From contig NC_133164.1 of assembly GCF_040802235.1 (NCBI RefSeq), positions 114,160,302 through 114,224,301 on the forward strand: a DNA stretch of 64,000 nucleotides, in the 5' to 3' direction. The position numbers and the translations under genes were made by a program. The notes beneath the pieces were generated by a model. That model did no database searches, was not told where the DNA came from, and was given only the letters and a program-made list of their open reading frames with translations. Origin of the DNA: Manis javanica. Taxonomy: Eukaryota > Chordata > Mammalia > Pholidota > Manidae. Position 1 is the stretch's first letter, and every line of letters starts with the position of its first letter. Below, in pieces: positions 1-12,600 of this stretch.

Positions 1-904
1 AATATTGTTAACGATAGTCTCACAGTCTTACAGCTAACATGGTAGAGCATCCTTGGCCATGCTGCACACTTCATCCCCAGGACTTATTTACCTTATAACT
101 GTAAGTTTGTTCCTTTGGCCCCTTTGACCCATTTCTCTTTTACTTTTAGGTAGACAGGTGAATGCCCTTCTAATTCCATTCCATTATTATTGTTAGGTTA
201 CTGGTTCTAGGTTCCACAGAATCTGTCTTTCCACGAGCTCATAAACATTTAAAAGGGGAATATCTTCCTGTATCCATAAATCCCCAGAAAATATGACCCA
301 TGAAATGTTATTTGGTTCAGGAGGAAGAATTTATCCTTGAAATTGCTGGGGAATGAAAAAGAAATTTCAGCTGTGACAAGAGGAGCCTCAGTTGGCGTCT
401 GGGCTCCCCCAGTCCATGATCCCGACGTCGCTTCCCATTCCCTGTTGCTCATCCTCTCCCGTTGGAGGATGGACAGTAAGGGAGCTTCCTGGTGGTGCAA
501 TTGCTCATCAGTAATAATAGCAGAGGTCTTTTCAGTCCCTGCAATTGTCCCCCAGTAGTAGTTACCTGAGTTCTTTAATTTGCTGGATTTTTACCTGTCA
601 TTGGGCAGGAGGGTTATGTGCTGCATCTGACCAGCCAGTCTGACCCTGCAATACTGAGGCTGTGTGACTCATTGGTGCTAGGGTGCTCATTTACTGGCAT
701 CAACCCGAGGTGTGGCATCAGGGCCCAGTTATTATTGTTGGGAGTGAGGGGAGAGTCAGCTTATGCTGACATCTCATTTTGTGGTACCACAAAGGTACCA
801 TTGGAACAAATGAAAAGTTAGAAACAAAATAAAAGGATATAAGCCCTTCAGAAGCCAGCATTCTCATTTTAAGTAGCTTAGAATATTACTATAAGAATAA
901 TTAT

Positions 905-1095
905 TAACATTTTGAATCCATATGATATTTTAGATGCTTTATGTACAATATCTGTAATCCTCAAACAACTCAGAAAAGTAGCTATTCTCAGTCCATTTTA
1001 AAGAAAGTGAGACTGAAGAGTTGGGCCAGATCACCATGTCTAGTAGGTACAAACTGGGATTCAAAGGCAGGGCTTCTGACTCCGGCCCACCTAGA
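905..1095 (-). repeat. MIR SINE, antisense
   Basis: The text matches the antisense MIR core: ATCCTCAAACAACTC, then a C/T-rich step into CCATTTTAAAGAAAGTGAG, then GGATTCAAAGGCAGG and CTGACTCCGG. Boundaries are approximate. Confidence 0.6.
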
Positions 1096-1404
1096 GGAGC
1101 CCCCATTTATGGTAGTGCCTTCCACAGATGATGCATTAGCCCATTTGGCACTTTTTACAGCAAGGAAAGGGACTGGATAGACCCTGGCTAGAGACCCTCT
1201 GTCTTGGAATCTGATACCTGCCTAATGACTGTCTCTCTTGGTATTATTAATCTCTCTCTTCTGGTCTCTAAATTAGATAGAAATTATAACGCAGCTTCAT
1301 TCTTTTCCAAGTTTGGAAAGGCTTCTGTATGAGCATCAGAGGCATAATCTTGAAGAAAGGGCAAATTTTCCCTATAGTTAAATCAAGAGAAGAATATCTT
1401 CACG

Positions 1405-1570
1405 CAAGTGTTTCTCAAATGGGGACAGTTCTGTTCTCCTTGTCCCTTTTCCTGGGGATATTTGGCATTTTTGGGTGTCACAATGAAGGAAGGAGTGTTA
1501 CCCGCCCCTAGTTGGTCAAGGATAGGCTACGAAACCCCTACCACGCCCAGGATGCCGCCACCACAAGAGC
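1405..1570 (+). repeat. Diverged MER20-like hAT element
   Basis: It shares the order of landmarks with MER20: GTGTTTCTCAA at the start, CTGGGGATATTTGGCA, then TTGGGTGTCACAA, then a GTGTTAC step. Divergence is high, so the family call is tentative. Confidence 0.45.
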
Positions 1571-1711
1571 CCTCCAGCCGGAAATGCTAAGAGTGCCAAG
1601 AGTGAGAAGCCTTGTTTTGTGGAACAACTGAGCCAGGACCCTCTGCCCCCGAGGCTGGCCGTTCAGTATCCACTGTGTGGCAAGAGGGTAATGGAGTTTC
1701 TCTTTTCATAG

Positions 1712-1849
1712 GTCCTTCATTTTGAAAACGTCAAAGACGTGCCCTTTGGATTTCAAACAGTAACATCGGATGTAAACAAACTTAGTTCCTTTTACTCACT
1801 GAAACTAATCAAACGGCTCTATGTAGACAAATCGCTGAATCCTTCTACA
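1712..1849 (+). CDS. SERPINB5: SERPINB5 exon 3 (residues 57-102)
   Basis: There are 46 codons in phase 0 at both ends, from VLHFENVKDV to VDKSLNPST. The acceptor is the AG at 1710-1711 after a T-rich stretch, and the donor is GTAAGT from 1850. The segment covers the helix C/D region. Direct joining of exon 3 to exon 4, without a CD-loop exon, is typical of the 7-exon ov-serpins. Confidence 0.96.
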
Positions 1850-4800
1850 GTAAGTGGTTTAAAGCAATTAGCAAATTTAACTTTTTACCAGGAATGGCAT
1901 TTTCCCATGGTTAGACTCACAAGTTTGTTTTCACCAAGATATACTTCTAGGATGCTCACTTATGATTTGAGCCTTTAAAAAAAACAGTCAGTCCTAGTGG
2001 AGAGGTTGAATATCACAGGGATCAATTGCCATCACATCATCCAGCTCAAAATATAGAGGGGCCTGTGGACTTCTTTGCCCTATCAAACCCTCATAAATCC
2101 CACCCTTCTCTTAGCTTCCTCACTGAGAGAAATGGAAAAATGGGGTTATTAACTCTCTCGTAAATGTACCTCTGAAGATTTTGGGTAACTAATGATTTAA
2201 ACCTCTTTCTACTTAAATGACAAGGCATATGGCCTGGGACAACATTTCAAGTTCTCAACCTCATTTGTTTATCCACATAATGTTCTCCTGATGATTCTCA
2301 AATTCAGTAAGAAAAACAATAATGGGATGAATTAACAGTTTTCATCAATCACAAACTGGTTTTACTGGGTATCTATACAAAGTAGCTCTGGGTGGTGGTT
2401 TCAGCCATTTCTTCCTATCATCTGTTGTTTCACTAGTAATAGTACAAACAAGTGTGGTCTGAGGAGGGCCACCTGCATCAGAACTACCTGGGTGTTAAAA
2501 GTGCAAATTCCTGGCCTCAGCTTGCAAGATCAATAGGGGTGGGATTCAGGGTTTTGTATTTTTAATAAGCATTACAATTAGAATCACTGGTATGTGCCCT
2601 ATAGGGCTACATTTCTAACTTTTATGCACAGATAAATCACCCAGGGATCTTGTTAAAAAAAAGCACATTCTGATTTAGTGGTCCTGGGGTGCGGCCTGAG
2701 ATTCTGCATTCTAATAAGCTTGCAGGTGGTGCTGCAACCCTTGGTCCTTGGACTACACTTTGAGTAGCAAGGGTCTACAGATTCTCTTCTAGTGAGGATA
2801 AGATTTTCTGCTCATAGAGCTCTCCTCTGTACATTTCTTCTGTTCTGAGACACACACATGTGTGTACACACATTTACATTTTAATGTTTCTGAAATTGAA
2901 ATCCGTATTATAATTGTTGTGTATATTTAGTGTAGTCTATCTTTTTATCCCCAAAGCTGATATTAAATTGATGGAGGCATCTAATAATTGATATGGTCAT
3001 AGAATAGAAGCAATGAAACATTTAATACAAAGAAAATTCATGGATTTTGACAGGAAATTTCAATTTATAATGTTACAAATTTTAAAAGTTATATTCATAG
3101 CCATAGACATAAAAATCATGTTGTTAGGATTGTGGAACAACGCAGTGGTTTGACAACAGCCTTTGAGTACTCTGTGATTTCATGAACTGGGTATTTTTCA
3201 GGAGTTTATCAGCTCTACGAAGAGACCCTATGCAAAGGAAATGGAAACTGTCGACTTCAAAGATAAATTGGAAGAAACGAAAGATCAGATCAACAGCTCC
3301 ATAAAGGATCTCACAGACGGCAAGTATCTTTTCTTATTCTGCTATAAATTGCTAAGTAAACAGACCCTGCCTTCTCATGAATCTTTTAGCTAAGCATACA
3401 ATTGAACATCTGGGGAATTCCTTGGGTGTTTTTGGTACACAAGTGCTGGTAAAATTGTAATATTTCCAGAATATCTCGCCTGACTTTAGTGCATCTGCAT
3501 ATCAACAGGTGTTCCTCAGGGGTGGAGAGCCATAGTTCATCTCCATGTCAGTGGGTAATTACCTGGGCAACCGAGGGCTTATCTGAACCTGAGAGGTTAG
3601 GGGGAGTGCTGGTTATGCTTTTTCCAGAGCAGGAAAGAGAGATGGCCCTGGACTGCAGTTTGTAAGCAATAAATGGGTTTTAAACTTTATTTCTCCCTTT
3701 GACTGATTTCAGTTATAGAGGTATTTTGTCCTGGGATTCTCTCTCTCCAGAGTTACAACAAGCTAAATTTTTGCCCAACAAGCCATTAAACCACTTGGAT
3801 TTCTGAGCATTTCCTGCATCAGCTCATCCCTGGCAGACATTCCTGGTGCTTCAGGGCTGGACTTCCTTGTCGGCTCCTTGCTGTGCTGCGGCATGCCCTC
3901 CGGGAATCTCTGCTGTGCCTCAGTGAAGTACGGCCCTGGGCAGGTCATGAGGCCAGTTTTAAATCTGCAGATACTGCAGAGTCACTAAAGACCTAGAGTC
4001 CAATCAGACACTGCCACTTATTAACTGAGGTATTTGCACAGGGAGCCTCAGTTTCCTGAATGTAAAATGGGCCATATGTTACCTGACTGAATTGTTGCAT
4101 GGTTGTCCTGAGGATCAAGTTAAATCATATTTACTAACAAATGCTGGATGATGGCCAGGAGAATATATGGTCGCTATAGATATGTATGCCCACACACAAA
4201 CATATACATACCTATTTGTTATCAAAATGAAATTTCTTTGGCTTCCTGTGGAAAGAGAAAACTGTTATAAGTAACACCAGGTGAAACACAATTTTAAAAT
4301 TTATAAGCAGAAAGCAGCTCTTGTCTGAATTGCTATGTAACAGTTTCTCTTTTAGAATTGCTAAATAGTTGTATTGTCTTTCCAAGAGCCTTTGTTTCAA
4401 AATTCTTCATAAACGTAAAGGTTTTCTGGAGACAGTAGTTTAGTGAAGACATCTGAATTTGAAATTAGAGGCTTGAGATTTAAGTTGGAGTTCTGCTACT
4501 TGCTGGTCCCCTAGACCTCTGGCCTCTGGTTTCTTCAATAACACAATCACATGATCACACATTCAACCCATTGTAGGACATCAGTAGGACCCGCTACACA
4601 ATATGCAGGCCCTGATGCAAAATGAAAACACAGGGCCTTTTATTAAAAATGTAGTAAGAATTTTAAGATGGTGCCAGCAGAGCATTAAACCAGTGCAGCG
4701 TCCTTCACGCACAGTTGCAGATCCATGAAATGGGGCCTGAGTGTGGTATGAGGATCTGAGATACTAGGTAAATGAAAATCCTTTGCAAAAAATCTCAGTG

Positions 4801-7800
4801 CTATTCAAATGTGAGGACTTCATTTTATGGAGCCATTGGACTGTTGGCATTGTTGGGGATTTGAGCTCCGTAGTAATCACAGCTGTGATCAAGCCCTTGG
4901 CAGTGATTATGATCTTGGTGCAATTTCAGGCAGGAGGGGAGAGCACCGTCCTGGCGTCAGCCGTGCTTTCCAGCTGAGTGAACCAGAAAAGCTACTTGGT
5001 CTCAGTTTCCTCGGTGATAAAATGGGGATAATGACCTCTGCCTTACAGAGCCCTTGTGAGCTAGTACATGTGGCTGAGCATGGAGGAAGCAGTCATGTGT
5101 TTTCATTCCCGAACACAGATGTTGGAGTCAGAAAAACCCAGCCTTGAATGCTGAATCCACCCTGGCCCATGTGTCATCTTGGGCAAGTGACTTAACACCA
5201 AGTCTCAGCTTCCCCATCTGTAAAATGGGGAGAAATATGCGATCTGTGCACATGAAATGTCTAGCACGTTGCCTGGCTCTGGATAGGCATTCAGATATGG
5301 CTGCTTGTGTTTTCCTTTTTCTTCCACCTCCTTTATTTTCCCTCCTTCCCGCCTTCATTGTCTGGCTCAGGTCTGTTTGGTGAGCCTGGTTGTGGCAAAA
5401 TAGAAGGAGAGAAAGAGGTCCTTCTGAAAGGAGAAGCTCGGGCCGTCGAACCTTCCATGGTGTGGCCCCAGCAAGTGTTAAATACCCAGTGAGAGGACAG
5501 GCATGTGTATGTCAGATGTGGTTTGGAAGAATAACCCTGTGCAATTTGTGGTTTCCTAAAATTGTTCGCAGGCCACTTTGAGAACATTTTAGCTGACAAC
5601 AGTGTAAACGATCAGACCCAAATCCTTGTGGTTAATGCTGCCTACTTTGTTGGAAAGTGGATGAAGAAATTTCCTGAATCAGAAACCAAAGAATGTCCTT
5701 TCAGAGTCAACAAGGTACGTGGGGCAGCATGTCACGGGATCTCTCTAGATCTGAAAAAATGTAGCAGCAGAAGGAATGGTAGCGATTCACTCCAGTGACC
5801 AAAGTGAGGGCTCAGGCAGTGGTGTGCCTTTCCTGAGATGAGCAGTTGGGAGGGAAGTTGTAGAAAGAACCAGAATCCAGATACTCTCCTTTTTTTTCCA
5901 TAATGTCGTCAGGGTCTGGGCTGAGTGAGATCTTACAGAACTCATACCCCTGTGGGTAAAGCCAGATCACCACTGGACAATAGCTATAAATATTTGGGAC
6001 CATTAGCAAGAAAGAAAAAGAAAAGGAAAGAAACAAACCAAATCCTGACATCAGAGCTTTTGGATCATCACAAAACAATGACCACCTGGGAATCTTGTTC
6101 CAGGTTAATAAGCTCCTCTGTGATGCCGTTGGTCACTTGTTCATAGTGAAGTAAATGGTTCTGACATTTTAATTTATAGGATGCTTTGAGGCACTTGTTA
6201 GTTGTGAAGGAAAGTATAGCTTACTCATCTGTCTGCTGGGGGTCATAATTAGAGACCTATGTGGTGGGGAAAGCTTATTTAACACTGTTAGGTGAATATT
6301 GAGGCCCTATTCCACGTCAGAGATAATTCATATACGTAAGTTAAGTCCTCCATCTATAAATGAAACCAAAGAACTGAGACCAGAAAATGGACCCATTTCA
6401 TCAAAGGACCTAGGAAGTCCCAGGAATGGATATGATCACGTGATTTGGTCTCCTTTGATGAGATCTGACTTGAGCTGACTCAAGCCTGTTGTTTCAGTTA
6501 GCACAACACCTGGGAGTCGCCTATCCACCTCATGGTTCCTGTGCATCAGCTGTAGTTTTCAAGTTTCTCTCAGCATTCCTACCATTAACCCTTCTGTTTT
6601 TGCAAACTATTATAATAGCACCTTCTTTGTGCTAGAATGTGGGAAGAAAAGACCTTCAAGATACAATCTATACCTGAGTGAGCCGGTCTGGTTTCCATTT
6701 CCGTTACTTTTTCTTTTTGCCTGTGGAGTTTTATTCTTGTTCCTCTCTACCACCTCAAGTGTGCTTTCCACAGGGAAATCAAATTATTTATTTGCCTATC
6801 TAGACCTCACTAGTGCATGGGCTTTTTAAGGCAAGGGTACTGCCTTATTCATCACGGTTTCTGTAATTCCTGGCTCAGTCCCCCATACATTAAGGTGCTC
6901 AGCAAGTGTTTGTTGAATGAATGACTGATCCCTAAGGGTTAGTTTGATGCAACAGTCAATAGCAGACAAAATTGCCTGTGAGACCACAGTGGGTCTCTAT
7001 GCAAGATCCACCGAACATTTGCATTGGGAGAGGCCAGTAAACACTGACTGTGCTCCGGTGTGCGTGGGGAGGGAGCCAGCTCCTTCTTTCGCTTTCTCTC
7101 CCTCAGTTTGGCTTCCTGATTGCAGTGGTCTTCTTAAAGCTGCCTTTGAGGGCCAGGACTGACCCTGCACACAGGGGCGTGTCTCAGATACCAGGCACAA
7201 AATGTCAGATTCTTCAGACTCTGGAGTTTTCCCATACAGGTCCTTGAAGTTTTAAACATGGCTTTTGACTTTCTTAATATTGCCTTTTATTTGGAGCTGA
7301 AGTGGAACGAGACTGTATACAGCCTCTGTTGTGAGTGGGGGCCACGCATCGGCCCCCTGACCTCCTGACATGGAGTGTCCCCCAGAGTATTTGGCTGACA
7401 GTGGCTCTCCTCCCTGGGAAGGGCTGGCAGAGGGGCCCTGAGCATGTGCAAGTGAAACCTGAAACATGTTGCTAATGGTGCCTCTTGTGATGGCTGCAGG
7501 GCCTGCCCAGCACACCATTAAAACCTTATAATAGTGAGTACACCATGGACTTTGTGCCCACCACCCTCAGATTTGTAGTGTGTATACTTAAGAAAATGCT
7601 CATGGGTGTCTTTTGCAAAGGGAGGTAGAAGGTGGGCTATTCATTTATTCTCATTATCAAATCATAAAGCTAGGTCATATAGCTCCTGGAAACTAAAACT
7701 CCAGCAAGAGACTTAATAAGAATTTGAAATTACTGATCTCTCAGTGGTTCACCTGAAGAAGCAATAAAATGCCACTCAAAGCAGCCTGGGGACACACCCT

Positions 7801-9648
7801 CCTTCTGATCACAGAGGGACTACCTTCCCTTTGTTTCCTTTGAATTGCCTTTGTCAGCCCCTGAACTTTTTGAGTGATGTTACTAAATCTTTCTTTGTCC
7901 TTTGGTGTCTCCTTTAAGGGCTGGACTAAATTGTTGAAGTTGTATTATTAAAAGTTTAATATAGTGCTGACAAAGGTGGATACACACACACATTAATATG
8001 TGTGTGTGTGTACTATAATTTCTGGGATGGTCTTTAGTTTTCAGTAGCTATATCAGCTTTTGTTTCAGAAAATGAGATTATTGTATCCATATTCACTGCT
8101 GCTAAGTGAAATACATGAGAGTTTTCTGGTGGCCACAACTATAATGCAGATTTAGAAACCATTAGCAGTCTAACTTGATGGAGATTATAGACAAATATCT
8201 TCTTTAAAGGAAATAAATGGAAGAATTATCAGTTAATTTCAAAAATAGTATGTTTTTCCATCATAATTCTGTTTTTGATTATACAGAGTTGAAGACTTCA
8301 GTTATTTACCTACCAAATATTTGTAGTGAGCCACTGCTGTGTGTGGGGGTATACCAAGACCATAACACATGGTGTCTGCCTTGACTACAGTCTAGTTGGA
8401 ATGGGGGTGGAGAGAAGTCAGATAAATATTTCTAACAATGAAGCAAGTGCTAAAATAGAGGTATGTCCAAAAAGTAAACTTAAGAAAGGTCTAGTTCTCT
8501 TGAGAGAGGTGTTGGGTAAGGTTCAGTTTGTTGTTCGAAGACCCCAGATAAAAGTTTTACTGCAACATTATCCCTGCAGGCCTGATATGAAGTTTGAAAA
8601 TCTCCCCAAAGAGACTCAATTAACAGACAAATATTCCAGTGGGAGGTATAGATCAAGATAAATTACTGTCAATTACTAGCAGTCTTTTACTGTTTAGTAT
8701 GAATTAATTTCCTTCAGATAATCAGTCACCTCTGTAGCAGACACAAGGTCAGATATTAAAGGGGATAGAGAGAAGAAAAGGCCTAGAATGCTGCCTGGAG
8801 AGAAAAGCCTGAATGTTAAGATCTTTTTAGAGGAGTGGAGTGCATTGGGCCTGGAAGAGACTTAGAAACAATTTTCTTTGTTAACATTCTCACTTTTTAA
8901 AATTGTGAAATATTTCAAGCATATCGAAAATTATGGAGAGTAATAGAACAAACATGAATGTGCCGAACAACCATCTTTGTAAAATATTTCTATTTTGCCT
9001 CTTTTATTTCAGATATTATAAAGAAAAAAAATTAGAACAGGCAGCCCTGCCCTGTGCGGCCCCTCCCATCCTGTATTCTCCTTTCCTCCACAGAGTAATG
9101 GTTGTTCTGGTTTCCAGCTCTCTCATTCCACTGACAGTGAAACTGAGGCCCAGAGAGGTTACATGACTCACTTAAGGTCGTAGCTTCTGTTCATGTCACA
9201 TTTGAGACTAAAATCCGATTTTCTAATCTCTAATCCAGACTCTCTCCATTGACTCAGCTCAGAGTAGGTAGCCAGGCAGGGAGGAGGGAACAAAGTGTGT
9301 GTGGGGGTGTGTGTGACAAAACCAGAGGTGATCAGAGGACAGAACAAATGTGATTTTGTTCTGCTCTAGGCCAAGTTTTTGTTATTGGGTATTTTATTAG
9401 GAAAAGCTATATAAATGCGTATGTGGGTTTGCATTAATGTTTTATGTAAGCAAATCAAGTATTATATATAGTTCCTATAATACATAATATGTGGAATTAT
9501 AAAGCATGTGAAAAACTTTTCAAAGGAAGTCATAAACTCTTTGCAGGACACTCTTTGATGGTTGGGTGCAGTAGAGTTGGGATCCCAGTGGATGGGTCGT
9601 GAAGCCATAATGATCTGTAACTACAACAAGAACAAATTATACGTGTGT

Positions 9649-9696
<48 letters not shown>

Positions 9697-12600
9697 TAAT
9701 GCTTATGTAAATTGAAAAGCAAGCCATCCAAATTTCTTCTCCTTTTACAGACAGACACCAAACCAGTGCAAATGATGAGTACAGAGGCCACGTTCTGTAT
9801 GGGCAACATCGACAGTATCAATTGTAAGATCATAGAGCTGCCCTTTCAAAATAAGCACCTCAGCATGCTCATCCTGCTACCCACGGACGTGGAGGACGGG
9901 TCCACGGGTCTGGAGAAGGTGAGGAGGGAGGCGGGTGTTCACAGAGGTGCCACCTGCTTGTCCGGAGGCCTGTGGATAGCGCTGTGGGTGGCTGTGCAGA
10001 GGGGCCATGGTCCTGCCTCTTGCTGAGTCACCTCCAAGAGTTTGAGGGTCCTTTCTGCACCTTCCTCTTTCATATGAAGTGGTTGTTTATTGAATGGTAA
10101 TGTTAAAACAGGCAATATTCATTTGGCACTTCCCATGTGCCGGGAATGGTAAATTCCCTACTGCGTGATCTCATTGAATTCTTGCAACAGGCCTTTGAGT
10201 CAGAAACTATGACCACTCTCTTGCTTACCAACGAGGGAACCAAGGCACAAGGGTAGGTACCTGGCCTGTGGTCACCTGACTCATCAGTGGTGTGTGGAAT
10301 GGGAATTAGAGTCTAGGAAGTTGGAATCTGTATGGACTCCAGACCAGAGTACCTGACCCGAGTGCGGTACATTTGTCACAGCTGCTGAGCCAGTATGCCC
10401 TTATTATTCACTGAAGTCCACTGTTTATCTTAGGGTTCATTCTGTGTTGTATGCTCAGTGGGTTTTGGAAAGTTCTTCTAAGGCATATGCATAAACGAGA
10501 CCTGATTGTGCTCCAGCCTTTGCACAGGTTGTTAGAGGCGCATGGGTTAGACAACAGCAGAGGTTTCATCTGCTAGGGGCGGGCATGATGTTTTAGCTTC
10601 CCCTCTGCCTCCGTCAGCCATCCACTCCCCTCCCACTTCCCAGCTTCCCTCACCTGGGCCTGGGCCCTGGGCAGGAAGAAGGAGGGCCTCTTTGAGGAAC
10701 CCAGGAAGGCCCGGATGTTCCAGGGACGGTCTGACCCAGTCCCTACCCTACCCCTGCTTCAGTCGCCATTCTGTGTTATCCGTCACTTTATTGAAGGAGT
10801 TATAATTCCAGCCTTCACTGTTCTATAACTGTTCTCTCTCTGTTTTACTCCACTTCATTCCTTGGCCTCATTTTCTCCTATAGTTGTTATTCAGCCACCT
10901 TCCATTTTACTTAAAATACCCTCATACCTGTTTTTTTCTTATTGGAGTTCAGAATGAAGGAAAATGATCTTCTGAGTCTCAGAAAGGGATGTTCAGGAAT
11001 ATATACTCTATTAGTCTCCTACGGCTGCCATGATACAGTACCACAAACTATGTGGCTTAATTATAAGGAATTTTTTCTCTCCCAGCTCTGGAGGCTAGAA
11101 GTCTGAGATGGGGTGGGGGGTGGGGGGGGTCAGCAGCGCCTGTTCCATCTGAGGGCCGTGAGGGAGAATCTGTCCGGGCTTCTCTCCCACTGGCCATCTT
11201 TGGTTTGCCTTGGCTTGTAGGCATAGTATTACCCCAATCTCTGTATTCATACGGCTTCCTCCCTGTGTATCTGTGTCTGTCTGTGTGTCCAGATTTTCCC
11301 TTTTTGTAAGCACAGCAGTCATTAGGCTAGGGCCCACCTTAGGGAACCTTATCTTAATTACACCTACAAGGACCCGATTTCCAAATGTCACCTAAGCCAT
11401 TGTGGGTTAGGAGTTCAGCACATGAATTTGACCCATAACACATATACAACAGAGGAGAAAGCTTTTTTTTCCTTCTAAGGAGCCTTGTTGAGTTATGGAT
11501 TAATTTTCTCCCCTCTCTTCCCTCTCAGATAAAAAATGGGCAAGAGAATATACCTTTTGGCTCAAAAAATTCTAGTCACGTATGACAATCTTTTGGTCCT
11601 GATCATTTTTCTAAATGAAATAGTATCCATTGGAAAAATAACCTCTCATAGATTAGTGAGAGAACCCAATGGTTTTTTCACCCACAAAAAAACAAAACCA
11701 ACACACTGGAGACCAGCTTGTGACCTTGTCATCCCCCTGTTTTTTACAGATTTCACATGAGTGACTTCAGGGCAGGGTTGTCCCACAACAGTCACAGTCA
11801 CGGTGTCACCATTGTCTGTTGTACAAATGTTTCTCCTGTAGCTGGGGGAGACCGGAAGGGTGGGGAGCAATTTAAGATTTGCTCAATGAAGATTTTTATG
11901 ACTAAACCATTTTAAGTTTCGATGAATATCTCTCACTTTTAAAATAACCATCTGAAATGGAGACATTCGTCACCTATGATCTTAAACAATGATCATAGAC
12001 GGTTCAAATTCTCATTTTAAGAAGAGTTACTTTAGCTTTGAGTTATTAAATTTGATGCCATGCCTAGTACATGAGTATTCTGGACTTCCTAAAAGAGAAA
12101 TGAAAATAAGCATTCAAGAAATGTTATGCATAAAACCCTTCTAATTTTATATTTATTTCACTGTTATTTATGCAACGAGTGCCTGATCCATGCATTTGTT
12201 TCTATAGAGCTACTCTGTAATTTAAAAGAAATGCCCTTATACATTTCAGAGTACAGGGAGCATCACAGGGTGGGGAGGTGGGGAACAAGGAGAGGTGGTT
12301 GGGTGGGTCCTTCATGAGAAACTAGTCAAAGACCAAAAGTGTGGGACCGATTCCATCTCCGATGGCCCATTTGTACTGCTTTGAAAGTAGGCTCACAACG
12401 ACACATTGTGTTTTTAATCAAGGGCAATCTTTTACAATTGGGAGTAAAAAAATAATTTCCTCTCTTCATCTTTCAGGTTGAAAAGCAACTCAACTCAGAG
12501 ATGCTTTCACGGTGGACCAATGCCAGCACGATGGCCAATGCCAAAGTCAAACTCTCGATCCCCAAATTTAAGGTGGAAAAGATGATCAACCCCAAGGCTA

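Larger units (their letters stand above)
1..1711 (+). other. SERPINB5: SERPINB5 intron 2 (3' part)
   Basis: This is intronic sequence up to the exon 3 acceptor. It contains a MIR and a degraded MER20-like element, listed separately. Short open frames here have no recognisable similarity, and the intron start is outside the window. Confidence 0.85.
5715..9750 (+). other. SERPINB5: SERPINB5 intron 5
   Basis: This 4.0-kb intron runs from GTACGT to TTTTACAG. Apart from the L2 end, the CA/TG hairpin, MIR-like sequence near 9120-9245 and the GT run, I see no feature. The block 8290-8500 resembles a dispersed mammalian repeat that I cannot name. Stretches such as 5800-6750 and 6940-7900 hold nothing I recognise. 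Confidence 0.8.
9919..12476 (+). other. SERPINB5: SERPINB5 intron 6
   Basis: This 2.6-kb intron has a GTGAGG donor and a TTTCAG acceptor. It contains an antisense MIR and an antisense MLT1 LTR. The rest (10310-11000 and 11450-12470) shows nothing I recognise. Confidence 0.85.

Noticed and set aside
3444-3757. Full endogenous retrovirus
   Set aside because: Each copy of this LTR stands alone between its target duplications; no gag, pol or env sequence is adjacent.
9530-9833. Open frames rich in Thr-His across the GT microsatellite
   Set aside because: They are translations of the dinucleotide repeat on the strand opposite SERPINB5 exon 6.
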